A stretch of DNA of 64,000 nt. Source: Trifolium pratense (taxonomy: Eukaryota > Streptophyta > Magnoliopsida > Fabales > Fabaceae). The notes beneath the pieces are model-generated. The model was given only the letters and a program-made list of their open reading frames with translations, was not told the DNA's origin and searched no databases. The stretch covers positions 51,651,157-51,715,156 of the forward strand of contig NC_060059.1 in assembly GCF_020283565.1 (NCBI RefSeq), in the 5' to 3' direction. The position numbers and the translations under genes were made by a program. Shown here one piece after another: positions 1-9,686 of this stretch. The first letter of the stretch is position 1, and every line of letters begins with the position of its first letter.

Positions 1-2106
1 AAGTTACTCACACCAGCTAACCTAAAAATCTACACAAAACATCATAGAGTAAAGGACATTGTTGTTGGTGCTATTAGACATGAGGACTATGTCAGAATAG
101 AGAACAAGTCCACTGCTAAATCTATCTTTGATTCCATGTGTGCTACCTATGATGGTAATGAAAAGGTTCAAGAGGCTAAAGCTAGTCTTTTGATAAGACA
201 ATATGAACTTTTCACTATGCAACAAGATGAAAACATTGAGACTATGTTTACAAGGTTTCAAATCCTTGTATCTGGTCTTAAAGCTCTTAAGAGAAGTTAT
301 TCTACCTATGACCATGTTCAGAAGATTCTGAGAAGTCTTCCTATTGCTTGGAGACCCAAGGTCACTGCAATAGAGGAAGCTCAAAATCTCAAGACTCTGA
401 GTCTTGAAGCTCTGATAAGCAATCTCAGAAGCCATGAGATGGTTCTGGATGCTGACTCAGAAACTAAGAAGAAGTCTAAGTCAGTGGCTCTACAGTCAAC
501 TAAGACTACTTCTAAGGCTCTTAAGACTCAGCTTCTTGATATTGAAGAAGAATCTTCTGCTGATGGTCAAGAGGATGAGATGAATGAGGATGAGTTTGCG
601 TTATTCACCAAGTTTCAGCAATGGAACAGATTTAACAAAAGAAATTTCAGAGGAGGTAACAGCTCCAGAAATTTTGTCAGCAAAAAGGATGATCAGAAGA
701 ACTGCTTCAACTGTAAGAAGCCAGGACATTTTATTGCTGATTGTCCAGAAATGTCTGCTAAAGACAAAAGCAAAAGATACAGCTCAAAGAAGCAACAATT
801 CAAGAGTAAATTGAGAAAGAGTCTGATGGCTACTTTTGAAGAGCTATCATCTGAGGAAGAAGTTGAGGAAGAAGAAGAAGCAAATCTAGCCCTGATGGCT
901 TCAACTGACTCAGATGTAGACTCAGACGATGAATCAGAATCAGATTCAGAAGTAACTGATGAGGTATTTTCTGACTGTTCTAAATCTCAACTTATAACTG
1001 CACTTAACAAGGTCATTGAGAAACATCTCAGAATGTTAAATAAACAAAAAGTTTTACAAGAAAACCTTAACACTCTGACTGAACAAGCAGAACATTTTCA
1101 AGGTCTATATCAAGAAACTCTGAATAGAGTAAATGATCTTGAAAAGGGTTGTGCTGTGTGTCACAAACCTACTGATGAGCAAGAAATGGCTCTTCAACAG
1201 TTTGTGCATCTCAACCTTGGTAAGAGCAAAGCTGCTAATCTTGTTTATAATGTCATGAGACATAGAGGAGAGGGACTTGGCTATGAATATGGTAGAACAT
1301 ATTCAAAGCTAAAGACCTATCCCAAAAAGGTTGGAAAATCTTGGGTTTACTATGTTGTACCTCAGAGTGAAGAAGGAAAGAAATTTGGTACTCTGGAAGA
1401 TGAGGATAATAATCTGAGAGATTTGGGAAATGACAACTCAGAGGAACCAAGTTCCTCAGGATCTGGGAAGAAAAGCTCAGAAGATAAAAGCTATTCAGAA
1501 CTTGACAGTGTCAGTTCAGATGTTCTGAAAGTTTCAAAATCTGAGGCTTCAACTTCTGGAACCAGAGGAACTCCAGTTCATGAGAAAAGTCAACCTAAAG
1601 GCTCAGAAGTTTTTAAAAGAAAGTCAAACCTCAAACCTCAGAGGCAACATAGGACTAAGGTTATTTATGATTCTAGAATCAGTAAGTATAACCAGTCAAA
1701 TCAATGGACTGGTGATAAATACAAACTCTGGGAGCATAAACAATCCAAGTCCTGGAATAATAACAGAACTCAAACTAAGAAATATTTTCAAAAGAGTTAT
1801 TATTCCAAACCAAAATCTTTCTCTCACACTCAACAACACAGTAATCATTTGTGGACTAACAAGCGTGGACCCAGAAGATGGGTACCAAAAGCTGAAATTA
1901 TGTATCATTCAGATTTACCAACTAGGAAAGGATATGTCCTACCTAAAGTATGGAAACAAGTCCTATGCAAAGGAAGAAGGGCTTATGTCCTTGACCAATG
2001 GCTGACAAGTTCTCAAGTGAACAATCAGAACTTGATCAATGAAGAGGAAGAATATTGGGATGACTTTATCATTAACTGTGATAAAGAGTTCCATTGTAGT
2101 GATTAA
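1..2106 (+). CDS. gag: Gag polyprotein of the Sirevirus (5' partial)
   Basis: The frame is open from base 1, so the start codon lies upstream; 701 codons are visible before TAA at 2104-2106. Gag forms the cytoplasmic virus-like particle and binds element RNA. The first ~150 residues look like the UBN2/retrotran_gag region of copia elements. A CCHC zinc knuckle follows (C-x2-C-x4-H-x4-C, first Cys at visible residue 235), embedded in Lys/Arg-rich sequence. After it come Ser/Asp/Glu-rich blocks, a stretch with heptad-like Leu spacing around residues 320-380, and a long basic C-terminal tail rich in Tyr, Trp, Asn and Lys. The tail after the knuckle is longer than in simple copia Gag, as in Sireviruses. 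Pol follows in another frame with only about 4 nt of overlap. Confidence 0.93.
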   Translation, partial: KLLTPANLKIYTKHHRVKDIVVGAIRHEDYVRIENKSTAKSIFDSMCATYDGNEKVQEAKASLLIRQYELFTMQQDENIETMFTRFQILVSGLKALKRSYSTYDHVQKILRSLPIAWRPKVTAIEEAQNLKTLSLEALISNLRSHEMVLDADSETKKKSKSVALQSTKTTSKALKTQLLDIEEESSADGQEDEMNEDEFALFTKFQQWNRFNKRNFRGGNSSRNFVSKKDDQKNCFNCKKPGHFIADCPEMSAKDKSKRYSSKKQQFKSKLRKSLMATFEELSSEEEVEEEEEANLALMASTDSDVDSDDESESDSEVTDEVFSDCSKSQLITALNKVIEKHLRMLNKQKVLQENLNTLTEQAEHFQGLYQETLNRVNDLEKGCAVCHKPTDEQEMALQQFVHLNLGKSKAANLVYNVMRHRGEGLGYEYGRTYSKLKTYPKKVGKSWVYYVVPQSEEGKKFGTLEDEDNNLRDLGNDNSEEPSSSGSGKKSSEDKSYSELDSVSSDVLKVSKSEASTSGTRGTPVHEKSQPKGSEVFKRKSNLKPQRQHRTKVIYDSRISKYNQSNQWTGDKYKLWEHKQSKSWNNNRTQTKKYFQKSYYSKPKSFSHTQQHSNHLWTNKRGPRRWVPKAEIMYHSDLPTRKGYVLPKVWKQVLCKGRRAYVLDQWLTSSQVNNQNLINEEEEYWDDFIINCDKEFHCSD

Positions 2107-5100
2107 AGTTGTTTCTCATACAGCCTATCACTCAAAGAAGTATCATGAATCATTCATGGTATCTGGATAGTGGGTGTTCAAGGCACATGACTGGGGACAA
2201 ACAACTGTTTTCCAAGCTAACTATGAAAGAAGGAGGTTCTGTTGGCTTTGGAGGTAATCAGAAAGGAAAGATAATAGGTACAGGTACAGTAGGTAATTCC
2301 TCCCTATCTATTAATGATGTTTGGTTAGTTGATGGACTTAAGCATAATCTATTGAGCATAAGTCAATTTTGCGACAATGGTTATGTAGTTGTCTTTAATA
2401 AGGAATCATGTACTGTTTCTAAACAATCTAATAACACCATGATATTCAAGGGTCTGAGAAAGAACAATGTTTATAAAATTAATCTTTCTGATTTGAATGA
2501 ACAAAAAGTGATGTGTCTTTTGACCTTGAGTGAAGAAAAATGGATCTGGCATAAGAGGTTAGGCCATGCTAACTGGAGGTTAATCTCTAAGCTTAGTAAG
2601 CTTGACCTTGTCAGAGGTTTACCTAAAATTAAATATCACTCAAACACACTTTGTGGTTCATGTCAAAAAGGAAAGATTACTAAGTCATCTTTTAAACCTA
2701 AGAACATTGTCTCTACCTCAAGACCATTGGAACTTCTTCACATTGATCTTTTTGGACCAGTTAACACTGCTTCAATCAATGGAAAGAAGTATGGATTAGT
2801 GATTGTTGATGACTACAGTAGATGGACTTGGGTAAAATTCCTAAGAACAAAAGATGAAGCTTATGATGAGTTTAGCATCTTCTGCAAACAAATTCAAAAT
2901 GAAAAAGGCTACACTATTTTAAAAGTTAGAAGTGATCATGGTGGAGAATTTGAAAATGAACCTTTTGAAAACTTTTGTGAAAAATATGGCATTTTGCATG
3001 AATTCTCTTCTCCTAGAACTCCTCAACAAAATGGGGTTGTAGAAAGGAAGAATAGAACTCTGCAAGAAATGGCCAGAACCATGATGCATGAAACAAATGT
3101 AGCAAAGTTTTTATGGGCAGAAGCTGTAAGTACAGCATGTTATGTTCAAAATAGAATCTATATCAGATCTAAGTTGAACAAAACGGCTTATGAATTGTTC
3201 AAAGGAAGAAAACCTGATATTTCTTATTTTCATCAGTTTGGATGTACATGTTATATCTTAAACAATAAAGTCCATCTAAAGAAATTTGATGCTAGAGGCT
3301 ATAAGGGTATCTTTATAGGATACTCTGAACGCTCAAAAGCATACAGACTGTATATTTCTGAAACACATACTGTGGAAGAAACTATGCATGTCAAATTTGA
3401 TGACAAAGAGCCTGACCAAGTGTCAGAGCTTGTGGAAGGTTTATCTAGATTTCAGGTATCAGAGGATCAATATTCAGATATTCCAAACTACTCAGAACAT
3501 CCATTCTCTGAAGTACCTCTGAACACAATAGTTCCTACAGACTCTGAACAACCAAGTACTGAAGCATCTGCTGAACCTGATGTTGATGAGTCTGAAGATG
3601 ATGAGCCCCCAAGAAATACTTTCAAATACAAATCATCACATCCAGAGGAACTGATATTAGGCAACAAGGATAGTCCAAGGAAGACAAGATCTCAACTGAG
3701 AAATGAGGAATCATTAGTTGGTCTTATCTCAATGATGGAACCATCGAAGATTGATGAAGCTCTGAAAGATGATGCTTGGATTGTAGCAATGCAAGAAGAG
3801 CTGAATCAATTTCAAAGGAATGATGTATGGACTCTAGTGCCCAAACCTTCACACAAGAACATTATTGGAACAAAATGGGTATTCAGAAACAAGCTGAATG
3901 AACAAGGTGAAGTGGTAAGGAACAAGGCTAGATTGGTTGCACAAGGTTATAGTCAACAAGAGGGGATTGACTATACTGAAACCTTTGCACCAGTTGCTAG
4001 ACTTGAAGCAATCAGGTTACTTCTATCTTATGCTGTTAATCATGGAATAACCTTATATCAGATGGATGTTAAAAGTGCCTTCTTAAATGGTTTTATTTCT
4101 GAAGAAGTGTATGTTAAGCAACCTCCTGGTTTTGAAGATATCTCAAACCCAGAACACGTTTTCAAACTGAAGAAATCACTGTATGGTCTGAAACAAGCTC
4201 CCAGAGCTTGGTATGATAGACTCAGTAATTTCCTTCTTGAAAAGGGTTTTGAGAAAGGAAAGGTTGATTGCACACTCTTTAGAAAAACAACCAAAGAAGA
4301 CATTTTAATTATTCAAATTTATGTTGATGATATTATTTTTGGTTCAACTAATGCTGCTTCGTGCAAGAATTTTTCTAAGATAATGCAGGATGAATTTGAA
4401 ATGAGCATGATGGGAGAGTTGAAGTTCTTTCTTGGAATTCAAATCAATCAGAAGAAGGAAGGAACTTATGTTCATCAATCAAAATACACTAAAGAACTTC
4501 TGAAGAAATTCAATCTAGATGACTGCAAGATAATGAATACTCCTATGCATCCAACTACCAACATGGGCAAGTCAGATGATGAAGGAAAGGTAGATCAAAA
4601 GGTCTACAGAGGTATGATTGGTTCCTTACTCTATCTGACAGCCTCTAGACCAGATATTTTATTCAGTGTTTGCTTATGTGCAAGATTCCAGTCAGATCCT
4701 AGAGAATCTCATCTTACAGCTGTAAAGAGAATCTTTAGGTATCTGAAAGGAACAACTAATCTTGGACTTCTCTATAAGAAATCCAATGATTATGTGCTAA
4801 ATGGATTCTGTGATGCTGACTATGCTGGAGATAAAATTGAAAGAAAATCCACAAGTGGCAATTGTCAATTTGTTGGTGAAAACCTTATCTCCTGGGCTAG
4901 TAAGAGACAAACTACTATAGCTTTGTCTACAGCAGAAGCAGAATACATTTCAGCAGCTAAGTGTTGCACACAACTACTCTGGTTAAAATATCAGTTAGAA
5001 GATTACCAGGTAAGCAGTAACAATATTCCTTTATATTGTGATAATACTGCAGCCATTCATTTATCTAAAAATCCTATTCTACACTCTAGAGCCAAACATA

Positions 5101-5267
5101 TTGAAATTAAACACCATTTTATCAGAGATTATGTTCAGAGAGGCATTATAGATATTAAGTTTGTTGATACTGAAAATCAATGGGCTGACATATTTACTAA
5201 AGCTTTATCTGTTGAAAGATTTGATTTTATAAAGAAACATCTGAACATGTTTTCAATCTCTGAATGA
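2103..5267 (+). CDS. pol: Pol polyprotein: protease-like, integrase, RT, RNase H
   Basis: The frame opens at 2103 just after an in-frame TGA (2100-2102); the first ATG is at 2145. Residue numbers here start from TTG at 2109. A protease-type DSG lies at 20-22 in [13 protein letters not shown]. Next comes the GAG-pre-integrase zinc region ([10 protein letters not shown], then CGSCQKGK). The integrase core has D213, D276 and E312, an exact D-D-35-E. A variable acidic Ser/Pro linker follows. The copia reverse transcriptase begins near NDVWTLVP, with [11 protein letters not shown] and YVDD at 738-741. RNase H contains CDADYAG (D902) and ALSTAEAEY, and ends with the conserved ADIFTKAL near the C-terminus. 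No stops or frameshifts interrupt it. It makes and integrates element cDNA. Expression probably needs a -1 shift from gag or reinitiation; the overlap available is only 2103-2106. Confidence 0.95.
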   Translation, partial: LKLFLIQPITQRSIMNHSWYLDSGCSRHMTGDKQLFSKLTMKEGGSVGFGGNQKGKIIGTGTVGNSSLSINDVWLVDGLKHNLLSISQFCDNGYVVVFNKESCTVSKQSNNTMIFKGLRKNNVYKINLSDLNEQKVMCLLTLSEEKWIWHKRLGHANWRLISKLSKLDLVRGLPKIKYHSNTLCGSCQKGKITKSSFKPKNIVSTSRPLELLHIDLFGPVNTASINGKKYGLVIVDDYSRWTWVKFLRTKDEAYDEFSIFCKQIQNEKGYTILKVRSDHGGEFENEPFENFCEKYGILHEFSSPRTPQQNGVVERKNRTLQEMARTMMHETNVAKFLWAEAVSTACYVQNRIYIRSKLNKTAYELFKGRKPDISYFHQFGCTCYILNNKVHLKKFDARGYKGIFIGYSERSKAYRLYISETHTVEETMHVKFDDKEPDQVSELVEGLSRFQVSEDQYSDIPNYSEHPFSEVPLNTIVPTDSEQPSTEASAEPDVDESEDDEPPRNTFKYKSSHPEELILGNKDSPRKTRSQLRNEESLVGLISMMEPSKIDEALKDDAWIVAMQEELNQFQRNDVWTLVPKPSHKNIIGTKWVFRNKLNEQGEVVRNKARLVAQGYSQQEGIDYTETFAPVARLEAIRLLLSYAVNHGITLYQMDVKSAFLNGFISEEVYVKQPPGFEDISNPEHVFKLKKSLYGLKQAPRAWYDRLSNFLLEKGFEKGKVDCTLFRKTTKEDILIIQIYVDDIIFGSTNAASCKNFSKIMQDEFEMSMMGELKFFLGIQINQKKEGTYVHQSKYTKELLKKFNLDDCKIMNTPMHPTTNMGKSDDEGKVDQKVYRGMIGSLLYLTASRPDILFSVCLCARFQSDPRESHLTAVKRIFRYLKGTTNLGLLYKKSNDYVLNGFCDADYAGDKIERKSTSGNCQFVGENLISWASKRQTTIALSTAEAEYISAAKCCTQLLWLKYQLEDYQVSSNNIPLYCDNTAAIHLSKNPILHSRAKHIEIKHHFIRDYVQRGIIDIKFVDTENQWADIFTKALSVERFDFIKKHLNMFSISE

Positions 5268-5719
5268 AAAATTGTTTTTGGCAATTAAAGTGTAAGAGGT
5301 TAGGTATATCAGAACTTATGATTCAGAACATCTGAAACACAAGCTCTGAAGTACTTGACTCTGATAGAGAATTTTAAATAACTCAGAGGCTCTGAATTAT
5401 TTTAGTGGGAAACGTTCAGTATTCACTGCTGAACAGTTGTCCATTAAAATAGCAGTTACCGAGTAAATTTTCTGCACGTGGTCTACGTGTGTCAGGTAGT
5501 GGGTGGTTAATGATGATTTTTGGTATTCAACTTTTTGTCAATTAGCGTAACTTCCCAAATTTGCTATTTTCGTGTTAACTGTACTCTTTTAAATAAACTT
5601 ACACAATACACTTGCACACTATTCACTTTCACAACCTACACTTTCATATTCTCTCTAAACCTCCAACAAACTTTCTTTCTCTCTCGTTAGTCTTCCAAAC
5701 CTTACCCTAATCTCCAACA
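5268..5719 (+). promoter_or_regulatory. Leader of the env-position ORF: TATA-like box and pyrimidine tract with AG
   Basis: This 452 bp gap between pol and the next ORF holds no ORF of note. A TATA-like TTTTAAATAAAC lies near 5588-5599, about 125 bp before the ATG at 5720. A CT-rich stretch (about 5650-5690) ends in CTCTCGTTAG at 5681-5690, a good match to a plant 3' splice acceptor. Either an internal promoter or splicing of the genomic RNA could therefore deliver the downstream ORF. The sequence cannot decide between the two. Confidence 0.45.
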
Positions 5720-8461
5720 ATGGCTGGTGCTTCGTCTTCTTCTTCAAAAAGGATTCCACCGTTCATATTCAAGAATCTTCAGATTGTTGGGAATGAGATG
5801 GAATTCCCAGAATCTGAACTTACTTTTCTTTCAGAGAAGATGGTTGATTTCGATGGTCTACAAGCGAATGGGTTTGATGTTAAAAAGTACTTTATCGCTC
5901 AGGGATGGGATAAGTACTTCGACATGCTTAATGGTCCCATTTATCCAGATTTGTTGAAGAAATTCTGGATGAAAGCAAAGGTGTTTGATAAGCATGAAGC
6001 TAAGAAGGAAGAGCTTGCTGCAATAGAAAGAGATCCTAGTCTGAAAGGTAAAACTAGGAAGGAAATGGGTTTGCTGGATTATACTGGTGTACAGATTAGG
6101 TCAAATATCTGTGGGATGAACATGGCAATCTCGCCTATTCATTTCAATGCTCTTCTTGGTCTACCTAACTCTGGGATAGAGTTAGATGTGTTTGAAAAGG
6201 ATACAAGATACAGGGATGATCTTCTGCATCTCATTTGCACAGATTTCTCTTTAAAAGGGAAAGTAAAGGGTCTGACTGATGAATGTAGAGTTCTTTTCAA
6301 GATCATCCTAGCAGCTATCAGTCCAAGGGTTGGTGGGACTGATACTATCTCCTGGACTCATCGTCATCTGCTGTATTTTCTTCTGACTGAAAAGAAGGTT
6401 AATCTTGGAGATTACTTTTTTGAACGTATTTGTGAAGCCATTTTTGCAAGTAAATCTCAGAGGAAAACTACTATAGTTTATCCTAGGCTGTTGTCTGACC
6501 TTCTGCATCAAGGTCATGTTGTTCAGAACTTGAGGAAATTCCACCCTGAATTGGTTGAGAAGAGGTTCTATCCAGAAATTCTGAACGCTAACTTTCTGTC
6601 CAAGATGCGTTTGATTGCATCTAAGCCTGTTGCTCCCCCACAAGAGTTCACTGTTAGGCTTGAGGATCGTCTGTATGTCGCAGGCTATCCACTTATATCT
6701 GAAGCTGATGCTGAGCACATTATTCAGGACTATTTGGAGGTGCTCAGACAAGAAGGATTTGTTGTTGATAGAAGTATGGTTCCTCCTGCTCCTGTAAGTC
6801 AGTATAATCCTAAGAGGAAACCAAAAAGAAAGGCTGAAGCTCAAGATGATCTACCAAAGCCAGATCTTCTGGCTCAGAAGAAAGTTAAAGTTGAGCAATC
6901 TATGGCTGAACAGAGAACTAAGAGGAAGCATGAAGAAACTGCAAACAAGGCTGCTGAGGGAGCTTCTAAAAAGCCTATTGTTATTGAGGAAGATAGTTCA
7001 GACAGTTCATCTGAAGGATCTACATCAGAAGATGAGACTGAATCTGATGAGGAGACTCTTGCTACTCGTTTGAGGAAAAGATCTGCTCCTACTCCTAAAG
7101 ATAAAGGTAAATCTTCTAAGTATGTCTTTAATGAAAAAGAGATTGGATTAGGTTACACCAAACCTCTCAAAACCATCTTACCAACCTCTGATATTTCAAC
7201 CTCTGATAACCCCCTATCTGAACTTGAAAAACATCTGAGCCCTGACCCTCTTAATAATCACCCTTTTTCTCATGAAACTCAACACAAATCTAGCTCACCT
7301 CCAAAACCTACATCACCTCAACCTGAACCTCAACCAGATATTCCTGTCACTAAACCAACCTCTCCCACAAAACAATCCTCTCCACCTCCTGAATCAACCC
7401 CTGCACACAAATCTCCTGAACCAACCCCTGAACAAATTGCTCCTAAACCAACTCCTGAACATAAATCTCCTGAACCATCTCCTGAACATGTTCACCCTGA
7501 ATCCACTTCTGACATCTCATCATCTGAACCAACCCCTGAACCCCATCCTAACCCAAGTGCTGAACATGCTTCCCCTGAGCGTATTCACACTTGTGCTCCC
7601 AAGCCTTCAGAGGTAGAAGTTGTGATTATTGACAACCCTACTCCTGAAATACCTACTCTCTCTACCATTCCCAATCCTTCACCATCATCATCCAACACTT
7701 TTAGAAATCTATCCACTCAATTTCATGAAGACTTGCTTAGATTATCTACAATAAAGGACAGGTTCTTAGTTTGTCCTTCTGATGTGGATCTCGAAGTATC
7801 AAGCATTAAGGCAAGGATTTGCAATGCTTTGGATGTTGCTGCTGCAAAGGTTAAGGCTGTTATTGGTAAGCGGGATCTGGAAGGTATAAGCTTCATGAGG
7901 GACAGTCTGGCTAGGGCTGAGTTGAAAAGGTTAACGCCATTCAATCATGAAGAGCATGAGCGTGCTAAGCTTGTTGCTATAGCTGCTGCTGTGAGGCGTT
8001 TGTCTGAATTCAAAGATTACTGGGTTGATTCTACTCTTCTGCAACGTCTTGAGGATCAAAGGATTGAGACTGCACGTCTGGAAGAAGCTGCTGCTAGAGT
8101 TGCTGAGTTAGCAAATGAGCTACATAATGGAGATACCACAGAAGAGGATGTACTGAATGTGCTTGCCTCTCAGGATCAAGAGGATGTGCTGATGATAGAC
8201 TATCCAGAGGAAGGTGAACCCTCTGATAAAGGCAAGGCACCTTTGATTGAAGAACCAGAACCTGTGATTGAAGATCAAGCTCCTGCTATGGCAGATCAGT
8301 TGCAGATTTTTCAAGAAGCCCTGAGGGAACAGCAAGAAGGCCTAGAACGTCAAAGAGCTGCTCAAGAGACATTGGAAACCAAGGTGGATGGTTTAGTTTC
8401 CAATGTGGGATCTTTGAATGATAAATTTGACCAACTCTTAGCCCTTCTTAAGAAACCCTAG
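5720..8461 (+). CDS. Env-position ORF of the Sirevirus (envelope-like protein)
   Basis: A 913-aa ORF from ATG (5720) to TAG (8459-8461) in the position of the envelope-like gene of Sireviruses. The 'envelope' name rests on position; I see no signal peptide and no clear membrane segment. Residues 1-350 look globular and end before a strongly basic stretch (KRKPKRK near 365). Around 419 PIVIEEDSSDSS matches a SUMO-interaction-type motif (hydrophobic core followed by acidic/serine residues). Residues ~520-620 are a Pro/Glu/Ser repeat region with many PEPTPEH-like units. The C-terminal third is alanine/glutamate rich and ends in a heptad-patterned segment (about 868-910) likely to form a coiled coil. 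The composition fits a nuclear or RNA/chromatin-linked protein better than a membrane glycoprotein; that is inference. Confidence 0.85.
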   Translation: MAGASSSSSKRIPPFIFKNLQIVGNEMEFPESELTFLSEKMVDFDGLQANGFDVKKYFIAQGWDKYFDMLNGPIYPDLLKKFWMKAKVFDKHEAKKEELAAIERDPSLKGKTRKEMGLLDYTGVQIRSNICGMNMAISPIHFNALLGLPNSGIELDVFEKDTRYRDDLLHLICTDFSLKGKVKGLTDECRVLFKIILAAISPRVGGTDTISWTHRHLLYFLLTEKKVNLGDYFFERICEAIFASKSQRKTTIVYPRLLSDLLHQGHVVQNLRKFHPELVEKRFYPEILNANFLSKMRLIASKPVAPPQEFTVRLEDRLYVAGYPLISEADAEHIIQDYLEVLRQEGFVVDRSMVPPAPVSQYNPKRKPKRKAEAQDDLPKPDLLAQKKVKVEQSMAEQRTKRKHEETANKAAEGASKKPIVIEEDSSDSSSEGSTSEDETESDEETLATRLRKRSAPTPKDKGKSSKYVFNEKEIGLGYTKPLKTILPTSDISTSDNPLSELEKHLSPDPLNNHPFSHETQHKSSSPPKPTSPQPEPQPDIPVTKPTSPTKQSSPPPESTPAHKSPEPTPEQIAPKPTPEHKSPEPSPEHVHPESTSDISSSEPTPEPHPNPSAEHASPERIHTCAPKPSEVEVVIIDNPTPEIPTLSTIPNPSPSSSNTFRNLSTQFHEDLLRLSTIKDRFLVCPSDVDLEVSSIKARICNALDVAAAKVKAVIGKRDLEGISFMRDSLARAELKRLTPFNHEEHERAKLVAIAAAVRRLSEFKDYWVDSTLLQRLEDQRIETARLEEAAARVAELANELHNGDTTEEDVLNVLASQDQEDVLMIDYPEEGEPSDKGKAPLIEEPEPVIEDQAPAMADQLQIFQEALREQQEGLERQRAAQETLETKVDGLVSNVGSLNDKFDQLLALLKKP

Positions 8462-8675
8462 GATTCTATGCACATTTTCTTCATATTTTTATGTTTTGCT
8501 TGCTTATTTTGTCATGTTTATTTCCTTGTTTACCTTCTGAACACTTTTTCTGGTTTATCTATTTCAAGATTTTGTTTATGTTTTGATTGATTACTTATTT
8601 TAAGTCCACTTGATATCTATATTTTCTTGATAAATAAGAACACAAGAACACAAGATGCTTTTAAAAACGAAAATT

Positions 8676-8681
8676 TTTATT
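8676..8681 (-). terminator. Poly(A) signal AATAAA of the antisense gene
   Basis: On the minus strand AATAAA lies about 60 nt after the stop codon of the antisense ORF (8740). The position is typical of a plant near-upstream element. It would place the 3' end of that transcript between the two convergent ORFs. Confidence 0.4.
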
Positions 8682-8739
8682 AATGATCTGATCATGTAGA
8701 GTACATTGGTAAAAAGAAAAAGAAAAAGACAACCTAATC

Positions 8740-9105
8740 CTAATCAGATGGATAAAACTCAGACGAAATCTCTGATTTCTCCTCAGCATCCTCTGATGAT
8801 ATTTCAATGGGATCTGGGTTTTGCTCTTGTTCTTCTTCTTCTTGTTCCTCTTCTGGAACATAGCTAGCCAAGAACTCCACATAGTCAGCATCATCTTCAT
8901 TCTCTTCAGCTTCAGAGTCTGATGAGATGATTATTATCTCAGCATCTTGTGGTTTCTTGTTATCTTTTTTCCTCTTCTCATCGTCTTCGCGTTTTTCGTC
9001 TTCTTTCCTTCTCTTAAACTCTGCGATGCGTAAACTAAATCTTTTCATTATTCCTACTTTCTCTTGCTTCACTTGTTTACTCTTGTTTTTACGTGAAGAA
9101 GGCAT
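8740..9105 (-). CDS. Antisense accessory protein of the Sirevirus, 121 aa
   Basis: Runs against the element, convergent with the env-position ORF (278 bp apart). It has its own signals on the minus strand: TATAAAA at 9214-9208, ATG at 9105 and AATAAA at 8681-8676. The protein is sharply bipartite. Residues 1-52 are basic (KNKSKQVKQEK, and a Lys/Arg-rich stretch at 31-51) and could serve as a nuclear signal or nucleic-acid binder. Residues 53-121 are acidic with two SUMO-interaction-like motifs, IIIISSDSE (57-65) and IEISSEDAEE (100-109). No enzyme domain is visible and I do not recognise the family. A chance ORF in low-complexity DNA is possible, but the flanking TATA and poly(A) signals make a real gene more likely. 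It could be a captured host fragment. Confidence 0.6.
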   Translation of the reverse strand: MPSSRKNKSKQVKQEKVGIMKRFSLRIAEFKRRKEDEKREDDEKRKKDNKKPQDAEIIIISSDSEAEENEDDADYVEFLASYVPEEEQEEEEQEQNPDPIEISSEDAEEKSEISSEFYPSD

Positions 9106-9207
9106 GTTAACTCGTTCACTTTTTATAAACCCTTGAGCGCGTTGGTTTTCGTTTTTGAAATTAATTCACCTTTGTAACAACCACTCTTCTTTCTTTGACT
9201 GTCTTGG

Positions 9208-9214
9208 TTTTATA
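9208..9214 (-). promoter_or_regulatory. TATA box for the antisense accessory gene
   Basis: TATAAAA on the minus strand, 103 bp upstream of the ATG at 9105, would give a 5' UTR of about 70 nt. A second TTTATAAAA (9129-9121) lies only 15 nt from that ATG and would put initiation inside the ORF, so the distal box is preferred. Confidence 0.45.
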
Positions 9215-9240
9215 ACTTTGTTTTACTTTTTGATAATGAC

Positions 9241-9685
9241 AAAAGGGGGAGTAGTTACGCATTAATTGATATGTTCCAAAACTGAAACCACGCCTTTTAT
9301 CTCGCTTTTATCTGTTAAATTAAAAGTTGTTTCTTTCAAGTTGTCTTACGTATTTCAATGCGGAGACTAAGTTAGTTGAAACTGAAATAAATTTCATAAG
9401 TAAGGATAAGTTAAGAGTGCAATTTTAACTTAGCCTTATGAGACTTAGGGGGAGAGCTTGCAAACCTCTCACTCTGAAGAAAGATATGAAATTTGTTTTA
9501 CTTCAAAACATCTTAATCTTATACTAAATTAAAATATCATGGATAAAACATAAAGTTCAGACTTTATGGAGTATCAATCTTAGGGGGAGCTTGCAAACCT
9601 CATAAACCTAAGAGAAACATGATAAGTTAATTTAACAACAATTGTCAATTAATACTTATGTTTGTCATCATCAAAAAGGGGGAGA
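9241..9685 (+). other. Multiple polypurine-tract-like blocks before the 3' LTR
   Basis: Four AGGGGGAG blocks lie in the 450 bp before the LTR: AAAAGGGGGAG at 9241, CTTAGGGGGAGAGC at 9444, CTTAGGGGGAGC at 9579 and AAAAAGGGGGAGA at 9673-9685, the last touching the LTR. The middle two share the following GCTTGCAAACCTC, so they are duplicated segments. Repeated polypurine tracts are a known Sirevirus trait; the proximal one primes plus-strand DNA. Confidence 0.85.
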
Positions 9686-9686
9686 T

